Source: Alistipes onderdonkii
GTDB lineage: Bacteria > Bacteroidota > Bacteroidia > Bacteroidales > Rikenellaceae
Length of the DNA: 64,000 bases
NCBI RefSeq assembly: GCF_025145285.1
Contig: NZ_CP102251.1
Location: forward strand, 2,046,001-2,110,000
Direction of reading: 5' to 3'
Below, piece by piece: positions 1-8,999 of this stretch. The notes beneath the pieces were generated by a model. It worked only from the letters and a program-made list of their open reading frames with translations, did not search any database and had not been told where the DNA came from. The position numbers and the translations under genes were made by a program. The number at the start of each line of letters is the position of its first letter. Positions within the stretch are counted from its first letter, which is position 1.

Positions 1-518
1 GAGAGCTTCGAGGCCGGGGCCGGGTTCAGGACGACCTTCTTGCCCAGCCGGTATGCCATGGCGGCTGCGGCTTCCACGGTTTGCATCGGGATTTCGAGTT
101 GCAACAGGATGATATCGGCCGCTTCGACCGCCTCGGCCGACCGTTTGAGGTCGTTCGGGGTGAGATGTGCGTTGGCTCCGGGTGCGACGACGATGCAGTT
201 CTCAGCGTCGGTATCTACGGTAATCAGGGCCACGCCCGACGGGTTTTTCGTGTCGGAAAATACATACGAAGTGTCGATCCCTTCTTCATTGAACAACTGG
301 TTGGCCTGGTGTCCGAAGATGTCGCTGCCTGTTTTGCAGATGAAGGAGACCCTTCCGCCCAGACGCGCCACTGTGACGGCCTGGTTGGCGCCTTTGCCGC
401 CCGGGTTCATGAAGAAGGTGCCCCCGATGACCGTCTCGCCGGGAAGGGGTAAGTGTCCGGTGCAGATGACCATATCGGTGTTCGAACTGCCGATTACGAG
501 AATTTTTGATTCTGACAT
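1..518 (-). CDS. rbsK: Ribokinase (PfkB family), C-terminal part beyond the window
   Basis: Cytoplasmic kinase expected to convert D-ribose to ribose 5-phosphate. About 172 N-terminal residues are present and the gene runs off the left edge. The minus strand from the ATG at 518 reads MSESKILVIGSSNTDMVI, then the PfkB sugar-binding signature GGKGANQAV, a GVALITVD strand and the NPAPA motif, all typical of ribokinase. The ATP-binding and catalytic Asp region lies outside the window. It lies 69 bp downstream of a susD-like gene on the same strand, with a strong hairpin between them, so it is probably the third gene of a SusC-SusD-kinase operon. That neighbour is the main reason to prefer ribose or nucleoside-derived sugar as substrate; another PfkB sugar kinase cannot be excluded. 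Confidence 0.85.
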   Translation of the reverse strand, partial: MSESKILVIGSSNTDMVICTGHLPLPGETVIGGTFFMNPGGKGANQAVTVARLGGRVSFICKTGSDIFGHQANQLFNEEGIDTSYVFSDTKNPSGVALITVDTDAENCIVVAPGANAHLTPNDLKRSAEAVEAADIILLQLEIPMQTVEAAAAMAYRLGKKVVLNPAPASKL

Positions 519-544
519 GGTGTTTTTTCTGTGTGGCTGTTTAT

Positions 545-580
545 CCCGCCCTGCCGGTTCCTACAAACCGGCAGGGCGGG
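545..580 (-). terminator. Strong intercistronic hairpin between susD and ribokinase
   Basis: A perfect 15-bp inverted repeat (arms 545-559 and 566-580, loop of 6) lies between the susD stop and the ribokinase start. On the minus strand no U-run follows, so it looks less like a full terminator and more like an mRNA-stabilising or attenuating hairpin that would set ribokinase level relative to susC/susD. Confidence 0.6.
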
Positions 581-587
581 GTGGTGT

Positions 588-2123
588 TCAATCGGTATAT
601 CCGTCGTTTTGTTTGAGGTTCGTGTTGGTCTTGCGGATGTTGGCCGGAATAGGGTAAAGTTTCGTGTATGCCGGGCTGACGGCCGGTTTCAGGTCGCGTG
701 CTTCGCTCCACTTGCCGAACCGGATCATATCCTGGCGACGTAATCCTTCCCATGCAAATTCCCGGCCCCGTTCGTCGTAAATTTCATCGAGTGTCAGATC
801 GGCGGCCTTGTAGTCTTCCAGCCCCGTGCGGCGGCGCACCTCGTTGAAAAGGGGAACGGCCAGATCGGCATGCCCCTGGCGCACGAGCGCCTCGCCCTTC
901 ATCATCAGCACGTCGGCATAACGGTAGACCACATAGTCGTTGTCCATGCATTCGCCTTGCAGCCCGTTCGCATATTCGTATTTGGCCGAGCGGACGCCTT
1001 CGTTCGATTTTGCCGGGTTCGAGAAGTCGAACAGCGAGGTGATATGCGGCGTGTAGTCGAGCTGCTGCCCGTTTTGCATCAGGAGCGGATTGCCCGACAT
1101 GTCGTACTGGGGGCCCGCGAGCCATTGCCTGCGCCGGATGTCTTTCGGATCGTACTTGTTATAGAAAGACTCGGTTGCGGCAAAGCCGTTCCAGCAAAAG
1201 TCGAGGATGCCGTAGGTCTGTTGCGAGAGGCTGTTGAGCGTCAGCTGGTGGAACCGGAAGACGTGCCACCAGTTTTGCGACGTGTAAACTTTGTCATAGA
1301 GGATGACGAATATATTCTCCTTCGACGAGGTGTTGTCCACCTTGAAGTTCGAAAAGTAGTCGGGTTCTATCTCCAGTTGCCCGAAGCCGATCACCTGGTC
1401 GCAGGCAGCGATGGTTTCGTCCCATTTGGCCTCGCCGATCCACTCCTGCGCATTGATGTACAGTTTGGCGAGCGTGGTGTAAGCCATCGCCTTGGTTACG
1501 CGGCCGTAGTTCGAGGCGGTAGGCACGTCCTGTAACAGGCCGACGTTATCCTTGATCTGCTGTTCGATGAACGAGAAGAGGAACTTGCGATCCACCTGCC
1601 TGGGCAGGCTCGTGTCCGAGAAGTCGGTGGTGAAGGGAACATTGCCGAACAGATCCATGGCATTCAGATAGAACCATGCGCGCATGACCAGCACCTCGGC
1701 TACCAGGCTGGGTTTGGCCTCGAAATCGACCGACGACTGGTCGAACTCATAGAGTATCTGGTTGCAGAGCGAAATGCCGCCGAAAAGGAACTCCCAGATC
1801 GTTTGCAGATCCTGCATCTGCGAATTCCACGTGTGTGCGTGCATGTCGCGCCATACGCCGTCGTCGACCCACTGGTTTCCTTCGCGCAGGGGACTGACCG
1901 CCTCGTCCGTCGATACGGAAATCGTGCCCCAGATACAGCGGTAGCAGGTATAGCGTACCAGATAAGCGTAAATACGCCCGGCGCTCATAAGGAATTCTTC
2001 TTCGTTGTTGAAGAATTCGTCGGACGGGATCGAGGAGTAGGGATTCTCTTCCAGGTCGGTGCAGGAACTCAGTATTGCACTTAGCAGGAATATCGTGGAC
2101 AGGATTGATACTATCTTTTTCAT
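588..2123 (-). CDS. SusD/RagB-family nutrient-binding outer membrane lipoprotein
   Basis: Surface-exposed, mostly helical glycan or nucleoside-binding lipoprotein that caps a SusC-type channel. The 511-residue product starts MKKIVSILSTIFLLSA and has a lipobox Cys in LSSC (about residue 21), followed by the SusD-typical acidic DLEENPYSSIPSDEFF. The C-terminus LYPIPANIRKTNTNLKQNDGY is the usual SusD ending. Length fits the family (about 500-600). The start lies 27 bp after the stop of the susC-type gene and the pair is certainly co-transcribed. Substrate cannot be read from the protein. The downstream ribokinase suggests ribose, ribosides or nucleosides. Confidence 0.93.
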   Translation of the reverse strand: MKKIVSILSTIFLLSAILSSCTDLEENPYSSIPSDEFFNNEEEFLMSAGRIYAYLVRYTCYRCIWGTISVSTDEAVSPLREGNQWVDDGVWRDMHAHTWNSQMQDLQTIWEFLFGGISLCNQILYEFDQSSVDFEAKPSLVAEVLVMRAWFYLNAMDLFGNVPFTTDFSDTSLPRQVDRKFLFSFIEQQIKDNVGLLQDVPTASNYGRVTKAMAYTTLAKLYINAQEWIGEAKWDETIAACDQVIGFGQLEIEPDYFSNFKVDNTSSKENIFVILYDKVYTSQNWWHVFRFHQLTLNSLSQQTYGILDFCWNGFAATESFYNKYDPKDIRRRQWLAGPQYDMSGNPLLMQNGQQLDYTPHITSLFDFSNPAKSNEGVRSAKYEYANGLQGECMDNDYVVYRYADVLMMKGEALVRQGHADLAVPLFNEVRRRTGLEDYKAADLTLDEIYDERGREFAWEGLRRQDMIRFGKWSEARDLKPAVSPAYTKLYPIPANIRKTNTNLKQNDGYTD

Positions 2124-2150
2124 AATAGGTTCGTTTGTTGGTCGGATGAT

Positions 2151-5138
2151 TTAGAATGCGATGGCTGCTCCGAGAACGAATGTACGCGTACGGGGGTAGA
2201 AATCATACCAGTCGATGCCGGGTTGCAGGCCCGAGATGCTGACTTCGGGGTCGATGCCCTTGTAGCCGGTGATGGTAAAGAGGTTCTGTGCCGTGACATA
2301 GCAGCGCAGCTTGGAGATGACCTTCGATTTGAGCTTGAAATCGTAACTCAGCGTGATGTTGTCGAGTTTGAGATAGGAACCGTCCTCCACGAACCGCGAC
2401 GAATAGTATGCGCCGTCCTTGTAGTTGGCATGGTCGAGTGTCGAGCGCAGAATATTGCGGGTGCCGAAGTAACCGAACCCTTCGTAATAGACACGGCTCT
2501 GGTTCAGGACGTCGTTGCCGATGGAACTGCGCAGCAGGAAGCTCAGGCTCCACTGTTTGTAGCTGAAGGTATTCTGCAGCGAAAGCAGCACGTCGGGATA
2601 TGCGTTGCCGATAACCTGGTAATCCGCTTCGGTAATGCCCTCTACACCGTCGAGGTCTTCGTAGATGGCACCGCCGTTATCGTTGAATCCCATAAATTTC
2701 GGGCCCCAGAAGTTGCCCAGCGAGCCGCCTTCGACGATGCGCATGGTATACATTTTCAGGTCGTCGGGGAAGTAGCCGGTCTGGATCTGTACCATTTCGT
2801 AATCCTCGTTGGAGAATTTGACCAGGTTATTCTTGTTGTGGCTTATCGTCGCCGCGAGGTTCCAGCTGAAATTCTTGCGTGAAATCGGCGTGGCGTTGAC
2901 CGTCACTTCGATACCTTTGTTGTCGATCGTGCCGACGTTGGCGAATTTCGAAGGGTAGAGGTTGGGCGGTACGGGTACGGTATAGGTGTAGAGCAGATCC
3001 TTGGTGCGGCGGTTGTAGTAGTCGACCGTGACGTTGAGCCGGTTGTCGAGCACGCTCATGTCGAGCCCGACGTTGAACTCTTTTTTCTTCTCCCAGCGCA
3101 GGTCGGGGTTGGGATTGCTGCCGGGTTCATAGGTGCTGATCCACTTTTTGTTGTAATAGAAATTCGACGAACCCTTGCGCAGGATCGACAACGAACGGTA
3201 GTTGCCGATTTCCTGGTTGCCCGTGATGCCGAAGCCGGCGCGCAGCTTGAGCTCGTTGAGCCATTTGGCGTCCTTCAGCCACGGTTCGCGCGATATGCGC
3301 CAGCCGAGGCTCACGGCCGGGAAGGTTCCCCATTTGTGGTTGTCGCCGAAACGCGATGAACCTTCATAGCGCACCGATGCCGAGAAGAGGTATTTTTCCT
3401 TGTAATTATACATCACGCGGCCGAAGAAGGCGATGAGCCGGTTGTCTTCCTTGCTGCTGCCCATCGAGGCGAGCCCTTCCTTGAGCGCCCCGCCGCTGCC
3501 GATGTTGTGGAACCCGAAGATGTCCGTATCGAACTTGTAGTTCATCTGGTCGTAGCTTTCCGAACTTTCCTCGCTGAACGAGTAACCGGCGATGGCTTGC
3601 AGTTTGTGGTCGCCGAACGTGCCCGAATAATCGATCGTCGCTTCGAGCATCTTGTTCTTGTAGTGGTCGTTGTAAGTTTCCGCCGTCCCGTTGTTGCCGA
3701 TATTTACCGGGTAATAGCGGCCGTAATAGTGCCCATAGCGTTCCGAACGCTCGATGATGGCGCCCATGGCACTGATTTTCAGACCGTCTATGATGCGCAG
3801 CGAAGCATTGACGCTGCCCGAGAACTCTTTGCGGATGCCTTCGTCGTCACGTTGTTCGAGCATCGCCACGGGGTTGTGGTAGTCGATTCCCGGCGAGAAG
3901 AAGTATTTGCCGTACTGGGGGTTGTTGCCGCTGGTTTCGTAAATGGGTTCGGTCGGGTTGCGCAATACGGCCTGCCGCATGATGAACTTGTCGGCATAGG
4001 AGCCTTTTCCGGTGGTGTACGCAAAATTATAATCCACTTTCAGCCGATCCCGGATGAGCGACTGGCTCACGTTCAGACGTCCGCGGAGTTTCTCGTTCCC
4101 GGTTTTTTTCACCAGCCCGATGTCGTTGGTGTAGGAGACGCTGGCGCGGTAGTTGAGTTTTGCGGAGCCGCCCGATGAGGATACGTTATAATTTTGGCTT
4201 ACAGGGTGTTTGCGCGTGACGGCGTCGAACCAGTCCGTCGATCCGCCGAAATCGTACGATGACGCTTTGTCGGGGAAATATTGCCGGATCGTGTTGCGGT
4301 ATTCGCTTGCCGACATCACGTCGGGTTTTTTGTCCACGCTTTGCATGGCGACATAAGCCGAGAATTCGATACGGTTCTCCCCCGCATGGGCTTTTTTCGT
4401 CGTCACCAGAATCACACCGTTCGTACCCCGGGTGCCGTAGATCGCAGCGGCCGAACCGTCTTTCAGCACGTCGATCGAGGCGATGTCGTCAGGGCTGACG
4501 TTCGACAGATCGCCGCCCACGACACCGTCGATGACTACCAGCGGCGAAGCGCCGCCGGCCATCGTCGTCATGCCCCGCAACTGGATTTCAAAGTCGCCGT
4601 TGGGGTCTCCGCCGTCGGCGCGTACGATATTCAGGCCTGCAACCTGTCCCTGGAGCAGTTGCAGCGGATTGGTGATGTTCCCTTGTTTGAAATCATCGCT
4701 CTTGAGGGAGGAGACCGAGCCGGTCAGCTCTTTTTTCGTGGTGGTACCGTACCCGATCACGACTACGTTGTCCATCGTCGTGACTGACTCGGTGAGCTGC
4801 ACATCGAGCGTTGTTTTCGTTCCTGCCGGAAGTTCCGTGTTCCGGTAGCCGATGAATGAGAATTCGAGGACGGCATTTTCCGCATTTTGCAGACGCAGCG
4901 TATAGCTGCCGTCGGCAGTGGTGCTGACACCGTTGGTCGTACCTTTCTCGACGACCGTTACGCCCATCAGCGGCTTGCCCGTGTCGTCGGTTACCCGGCC
5001 GGAGATCCGGCGGGTGTCGTTTTGTTGCAAGGTGTCGTAATCTCCGGTACCGGCTGCATGCGTGACGGCCGGCAGCGTACCGAGCAGCGCGGCCAGACAA
5101 CAGGTGCGCAGCATGTGCTTTCGTAGAATTAGGGTCAT
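2151..5138 (-). CDS. SusC/RagA-family TonB-dependent outer membrane transporter
   Basis: Outer-membrane beta-barrel importer driven by TonB, paired with the SusD-like lipoprotein downstream. The 995-residue product has a signal peptide ending near THAAG, a carboxypeptidase-regulatory-like domain (about residues 43-110, RISGRVTDDTGKPLMGVTVV), the SusC signature VVVIGYGTTTKKELTGSV before the plug, the plug motifs LVVIDGV and YGTRGTNGVILVTTKK, and a barrel ending in aromatic RTFVLGAAIAF. Length is normal for SusC. The long AT-rich upstream region carries a -7-like promoter element, and a regulator-like gene is transcribed divergently. Together with ribokinase this looks like a small ribose-scavenging locus; substrate is inferred from context only. 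Confidence 0.94.
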   Translation of the reverse strand: MTLILRKHMLRTCCLAALLGTLPAVTHAAGTGDYDTLQQNDTRRISGRVTDDTGKPLMGVTVVEKGTTNGVSTTADGSYTLRLQNAENAVLEFSFIGYRNTELPAGTKTTLDVQLTESVTTMDNVVVIGYGTTTKKELTGSVSSLKSDDFKQGNITNPLQLLQGQVAGLNIVRADGGDPNGDFEIQLRGMTTMAGGASPLVVIDGVVGGDLSNVSPDDIASIDVLKDGSAAAIYGTRGTNGVILVTTKKAHAGENRIEFSAYVAMQSVDKKPDVMSASEYRNTIRQYFPDKASSYDFGGSTDWFDAVTRKHPVSQNYNVSSSGGSAKLNYRASVSYTNDIGLVKKTGNEKLRGRLNVSQSLIRDRLKVDYNFAYTTGKGSYADKFIMRQAVLRNPTEPIYETSGNNPQYGKYFFSPGIDYHNPVAMLEQRDDEGIRKEFSGSVNASLRIIDGLKISAMGAIIERSERYGHYYGRYYPVNIGNNGTAETYNDHYKNKMLEATIDYSGTFGDHKLQAIAGYSFSEESSESYDQMNYKFDTDIFGFHNIGSGGALKEGLASMGSSKEDNRLIAFFGRVMYNYKEKYLFSASVRYEGSSRFGDNHKWGTFPAVSLGWRISREPWLKDAKWLNELKLRAGFGITGNQEIGNYRSLSILRKGSSNFYYNKKWISTYEPGSNPNPDLRWEKKKEFNVGLDMSVLDNRLNVTVDYYNRRTKDLLYTYTVPVPPNLYPSKFANVGTIDNKGIEVTVNATPISRKNFSWNLAATISHNKNNLVKFSNEDYEMVQIQTGYFPDDLKMYTMRIVEGGSLGNFWGPKFMGFNDNGGAIYEDLDGVEGITEADYQVIGNAYPDVLLSLQNTFSYKQWSLSFLLRSSIGNDVLNQSRVYYEGFGYFGTRNILRSTLDHANYKDGAYYSSRFVEDGSYLKLDNITLSYDFKLKSKVISKLRCYVTAQNLFTITGYKGIDPEVSISGLQPGIDWYDFYPRTRTFVLGAAIAF

Positions 5139-5301
5139 AGTTTTACAGGTTTAGTTGGTTAGACTGGTGGTGGGATGGCTTTGCCCCGAGGCATTAGGTT
5201 ACATGGTTATTCGTATTTTGGGTTAATGTAATGGTTGAATATGTACGTTTGCCGCCTTATTTTGCGGATCGTTTGGCGTATTTGTCCGGCCGTTTGTTAT
5301 A

Positions 5302-5309
5302 CAAATATA
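5302..5309 (-). promoter_or_regulatory. Predicted -7 element for the susC operon
   Basis: The minus strand reads TATATTTG, matching the Bacteroidota -7 consensus TAnnTTTG. No clear TTG was found at the usual upstream spacing, which would fit an activator-dependent promoter. It implies a leader of roughly 155 nt before susC. Confidence 0.45.
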
Positions 5310-5697
5310 AGTTTAATAGTTCTGATGGGGAGGCGTATTTTTACTTGAATTATGATAAACCCAAATTGATTTATTAAAAATAATATATATTGTAACTCGT
5401 GATATAAAATATTGTATATTATAGATATAGATGTATTATTTCGTATATTGGCATATGTTTTATCCGGTTATTTTCAAATGATTTTATCTGAAATGAATGT
5501 TTATAGGGATTCGTGGCTGTAATAAATGCTGCGGGGGGCTGCCAGATAGGGTGGAAATGCCGGTCTTGCGTGTATTTAGTGCTGAAACAACCTCTTTGGG
5601 ATTATCCGGATATCCGCGAAATTGTCCGGGAATATTTCTTTATAACCCGGATCTTTCATAAGGAATTTCCGGGATTTCATCTCCTGCAAATAATTCC

Positions 5698-5705
5698 TAT
5701 CTTTG
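5698..5705 (+). promoter_or_regulatory. Predicted -7 element for the helical regulator gene
   Basis: TATCTTTG matches the Bacteroidota -7 consensus exactly and lies 20 bp before the ATG at 5726, giving a very short leader. No good -33 TTG is visible upstream. Confidence 0.6.
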
Positions 5706-5725
5706 TATAACTAACCCGCAAGGCC

Positions 5726-7264
5726 ATGAACAAAGCTATTTCGCTGCTTGTGCTTATCCATTCGATGACGAAGGCGGAAAAACGCTATTTCAAACTTTAC
5801 AGCAACCTGCAGGAGGGCGATAAGGTCTATCTGACTCTGTTCGCCCTGATGGAGGAGTGCTCTTCGGTCGAGGAGGTTGCCCGGCGTTTTGGCGTCGATG
5901 CCGGGGAAAGCAGTTTCGACATCGCCGTCAAGCACCTGTATAAAGTAGTTGTTGACTGCCTGCTGCATTTACGGAGCCGTTACGATATCCAGGCCCGCAT
6001 TTCCAACCGCATGGCCGAGGCGGAGATCCTTTTCCGCTGCGGCTTACTGCAGGCGGCGACCGAGGAGCTGAGCCGGGCAAAAAAACTGGCCGGGCAGTAT
6101 GAGATGACGGCCCTGCTCATGCTGATCCGGCAGACGGAATTGCGTTACCTGAGTGCCGGGGATTTTCAGGGGATGAGTGAAAAGCAGCTGGTCGAAAAAC
6201 AGATGAAAGTCAACGAGACGTTCAAGCATTTGCGCAGCGCCAACCAGCACATGCAGCTTTACGATATCCTCAAGTATCGGGCGCTTTACCGCAGCAAGGT
6301 GCGTTCCGAACAGGAATGCCAGAGTCTGAACGATTTGGTGCTCAGTGAGCTGCACCTGATAGCCAATAATACTTACAACGGGTTTGAGGTGGATAAACTC
6401 CACCAGCTGTTCCAGTCGACCTATTTCCTGCAGTCGGGCAATTACAAGGCTGCCATCCGTATCTATCAGCAACTGCTCGAATTGTTTGACCACAATCCGG
6501 GCCGGATGCTCAACCCTCCGTTGCACTATCTCGATGCCGTGCTGGGGGTATTGGACAGCCTGCTTTCGGCGGGGCTTTACGATGAGATGCCCTTTTTTAT
6601 CGCCAAGCTGCACCGGCTTACGGAAAGTGATTACCCCCAGGAGTTCGTCCGCAAGGTGCTGGCTTATATCTATATATACGATTCGTTCCGGCTCATCAAC
6701 TGCGGGGCTTTCGCCGATGCGCAGGAACTTTATAAGCTGCATGAGGAGACCCTGTTCCGCAAACTATCGCAGCAGAAACTCGATGTCCAACTGTTGTTGC
6801 AACTCAATCTGGTCGTGCTGCATCTGGTGTGCGGCCGGGGTGGCGAAGCCCGTAAGGCCATGACCCGGATCCAGGCGACCGGGCTCGTGTTTTATAATTT
6901 CCCGGCTTTCCGTATTGCGCGGCTGGTGAATTTGCTCCTGCAGGCCGAATGCGGGCGGTTCGATTTCGCCGAAAACGAAATCAAATCCATACGCCGCAGT
7001 ACCGCTATCGGAAACAGCTCGGTCGAAAAACTTGTTTTCAGGTTTGTACGCCTCTTTCCGCTGCCCGGGAGCCGGCGGGAGAGGGGCCGCCTGTGGGAAC
7101 GGCTGTACGGTGCGGTGCAGGCAGTTGCGGCCGATAAATACGAGCGGCCGTTACTCAAATACTTCGATTTTACGGCATGGATCGAGGCGTGCCTGACCGG
7201 GGCGGCTTTGTCGGATGTGCTGGGGCGTAATACCCGGCAGCAGGCCGAACGGTTCAGCGTGTAG
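5726..7264 (+). CDS. Helical-repeat protein divergent from the SusC operon, possible RbsR-like regulator
   Basis: 512 residues, no signal peptide, no membrane segment, probably cytoplasmic. The sequence is rich in Leu, Ala, Tyr and charged residues and looks all-helical, with TPR-like pair patterns (for example AAIRIYQQLLELFDHNPGR near the middle). The N-terminal 80 residues (MTKAEKRYFKLYS, then EEVARRFG) could hold a winged-helix or SAM-like fold, but I see no classical helix-turn-helix. From memory, the ribose locus of Bacteroides thetaiotaomicron is controlled by an unusual regulator with no familiar domain, encoded beside susC/susD and ribokinases. Position and divergence here suggest an equivalent role, which is inference. 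Start chosen at the only ATG following the promoter element. Confidence 0.7.
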   Translation: MNKAISLLVLIHSMTKAEKRYFKLYSNLQEGDKVYLTLFALMEECSSVEEVARRFGVDAGESSFDIAVKHLYKVVVDCLLHLRSRYDIQARISNRMAEAEILFRCGLLQAATEELSRAKKLAGQYEMTALLMLIRQTELRYLSAGDFQGMSEKQLVEKQMKVNETFKHLRSANQHMQLYDILKYRALYRSKVRSEQECQSLNDLVLSELHLIANNTYNGFEVDKLHQLFQSTYFLQSGNYKAAIRIYQQLLELFDHNPGRMLNPPLHYLDAVLGVLDSLLSAGLYDEMPFFIAKLHRLTESDYPQEFVRKVLAYIYIYDSFRLINCGAFADAQELYKLHEETLFRKLSQQKLDVQLLLQLNLVVLHLVCGRGGEARKAMTRIQATGLVFYNFPAFRIARLVNLLLQAECGRFDFAENEIKSIRRSTAIGNSSVEKLVFRFVRLFPLPGSRRERGRLWERLYGAVQAVAADKYERPLLKYFDFTAWIEACLTGAALSDVLGRNTRQQAERFSV

Positions 7265-7299
7265 GCGGCCTTCCGGCCCGGCCGGTGGCCCTGGGCGGA

Positions 7300-7484
7300 G
7301 CCTGGCGCGGCGGCGGGGTATACTGCGGGGTGCCGGCCTTGCCGGTCTGCGGGGGCGGCAGTGCCGATCCGGGGGTGCCGGATGTGCCGAACTGCGAGGT
7401 GCTGGGCTATGCCGATCTGCGGGACGCCGGCTGTGCCGGTCTGTCGGGCTGTGCCGATCCGGGGGCACCGGGCTTGCGGGTATA
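7300..7484. repeat. Degenerate GC-rich short tandem repeats
   Basis: At least six imperfect copies of a roughly 13-20-bp unit with the core TGCCGRTCYG followed by a G-run occur in a row. Open frames across it are low-complexity and look like by-products. Similar islands occur at 24850-24990, 42447-42530, 47690-47960 and 51180-51345, always outside genes. Confidence 0.6.
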
Positions 7485-7723
7485 AAAGAAAATCCCGGGC
7501 CGCGATGGTTCGGTATTTGTAGGTAACGGAATATGCAGAAAAGAGTAAATGTCTTGTTTATAAGTATTTAATTCTCTTTTCCGCATGTGCCCGAAGCAAT
7601 AAAATAGCAGAATCGGGCAGGTTCGACGGTGAGTTTTGTTACTTATCCGTTACCTGCCCGAAATGCTTTTGTTTGCATTAAGGCGTTTGTTTTCAGTTTG
7701 TTGCATCGGATTTCCGCATAACA

Positions 7724-7769
7724 AATAACTTGACTTAACGTTTAACCCATCCACAAAGTTCAAGTTATT
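7724..7769 (+). repeat. 10-bp inverted repeat directly before the integrase ATG
   Basis: AATAACTTGA (7724-7733) and TCAAGTTATT (7760-7769) are perfect inverted repeats, and the second ends immediately before the start codon. In RNA this would fold over the ribosome-binding region; as DNA it could be an integrase or excisionase binding site. Confidence 0.5.
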
Positions 7770-8999
7770 ATGCAACGCAGCACTTTCAAAGTCCTTTTCT
7801 ATGTAAAAAGGCAGTCGGAAAAACACGGTCAGGTTCCCGTTATGGGCCGTATCACCATCAATGGCACGATGTCGCAGTTCAGCTGCAAACTCTCCGTTCG
7901 TTCCAGCCTTTGGGATGCCAAAGCCAACAAAGCCGCAGGCAGAAGTCTTGAAGCCCAGCGTCTCAATGAAAAGTTGGAGAACATCAAGACCAATATCGGC
8001 AAGCAGTACCAACGTCTCTGCGACCGTGATTCATACGTTACGGCCGAAAAGGTCCGCAATGCTTTCCTCGGTATGGGTGACGACTGCCGCCTGCTGTTGC
8101 AGACCTTCGACGAATACCTTGCAGGCTTCCTCGAACGCGTGGGCAAAGACCGCGCTTATTCCAGTTATGAGGACTACTGCAAACGCCGCCGGCGTCTGGC
8201 CTCCTTCCTCGAATACGAGTACCGCGTCAAGGACATTGCGTTCAAAGAGCTGAAGCGGGATTTCATCGAAAAGTTTGTGGTCTACCTCTCCTCGGTACAA
8301 GGGATGCGCTCCGGGACGATCCATTCTACGCTCAAGAAATTGAAGCTGATGACCTACACGGCGTATAAGAACGGCTGGATTGCCGCCGATCCTTTCGCAG
8401 GTTTCTACGTGAGGCCGGAATACTCAGAACGCCGTTACCTTTCGGCTTCGGAGTTACAAGCCGTGATAGATGTCAGGCTCCCCAATTACCGAACGGGTAT
8501 CAACCGGGATGCCTTCGTCTTCTGTGCTTTCACGGGCCTGAGCCATGCGGACGTGGTGAAACTCACCCACGCGGACATCCATACGGACGATAACGGGGAG
8601 CGCTGGATTATCGACAGGCGTCAGAAAACAGGTACGCAGTTCCGTGTCAAACTTCTTCCCGTTGCCGGAATGCTCTACGAGCGTTATAAGGATATGCACC
8701 TCTCAGGCGACCGGGTCTTTCCGCTCAAAGGCACTTATAATACGCTGAACATGTCCTTGCGGCATGTTGCCAGACACGCCGGTCTGTCGTTCAACCCCAC
8801 GATCCACCTCGCGCGGCATACCTTCGCCACGACGGTTACGCTCACGCAGGGCGTACCTCTGGAAACGGTCAGCAAGATGCTGGGGCATAAGCGGATCACC
8901 ACGACCCAAATCTATGCTAAGATCACCAATGATAAAATCGGACAGGATATGGCGGCATTAAGCGAGAAACTCAGCAGCGTCTTCAAGGTCGCACGGTAA
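7770..8999 (+). CDS. IntDOT-type tyrosine integrase
   Basis: Site-specific recombinase of the kind that inserts Bacteroides conjugative elements. 409 residues: N-terminal arm-binding part (about 1-105), core-binding SAM-like domain (about 110-205), catalytic domain (about 220-405). Visible catalytic residues are K286 (RQKTGT), H346-x-x-R349 (HLARH), H373 (LGHKR) and Tyr382 nucleophile. The first catalytic Arg is replaced by Ser258 in FTGLSHAD, the known peculiarity of IntDOT (Ser259), so this is a family trait and not a defect. Length matches IntDOT. Followed by a DUF3408 gene and a Mob gene, so it most likely belongs to a reduced conjugative or mobilizable element. Confidence 0.92.
   Translation: MQRSTFKVLFYVKRQSEKHGQVPVMGRITINGTMSQFSCKLSVRSSLWDAKANKAAGRSLEAQRLNEKLENIKTNIGKQYQRLCDRDSYVTAEKVRNAFLGMGDDCRLLLQTFDEYLAGFLERVGKDRAYSSYEDYCKRRRRLASFLEYEYRVKDIAFKELKRDFIEKFVVYLSSVQGMRSGTIHSTLKKLKLMTYTAYKNGWIAADPFAGFYVRPEYSERRYLSASELQAVIDVRLPNYRTGINRDAFVFCAFTGLSHADVVKLTHADIHTDDNGERWIIDRRQKTGTQFRVKLLPVAGMLYERYKDMHLSGDRVFPLKGTYNTLNMSLRHVARHAGLSFNPTIHLARHTFATTVTLTQGVPLETVSKMLGHKRITTTQIYAKITNDKIGQDMAALSEKLSSVFKVAR

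Larger units (their letters stand above)
5139..5725. other. AT-rich divergent intergenic region of the SusC locus
   Basis: 587 bp without a gene between susC (minus) and the helical regulator (plus). Base composition drops sharply to AT-rich between about 5200 and 5500. It holds promoter elements for both directions (listed separately). I found no RNA gene or convincing inverted repeat. It is the natural place for the operator of this locus. Confidence 0.6.
7265..7769. other. Intergenic region with degenerate GC-rich repeats, then AT-rich integrase leader
   Basis: 505 bp without a gene. About 7300-7484 is a GC-rich stretch of imperfect short repeats of the type GTGCCGATCYGCGGG, listed separately. 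From 7530 the composition becomes AT-rich up to the integrase start. No tRNA-like sequence that could serve as an attachment site was recognised. Confidence 0.5.

Noticed and set aside
870..1535. Long open frames opposite susD, susC, nrdJ and other genes (for example 870-1535, 43857-46079)
   Set aside because: Antisense shadows of GC-rich real genes: no signal peptide or domain pattern, and the opposite strand has clear family motifs.
5139..5725. Invertible promoter before the first susC gene
   Set aside because: No inverted repeat of useful length was found and no recombinase is adjacent on that side.
8520..8545. Ser in place of the first catalytic Arg of the integrase as a sign of inactivation
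   Set aside because: IntDOT, an active integrase, has the same replacement at the same position.
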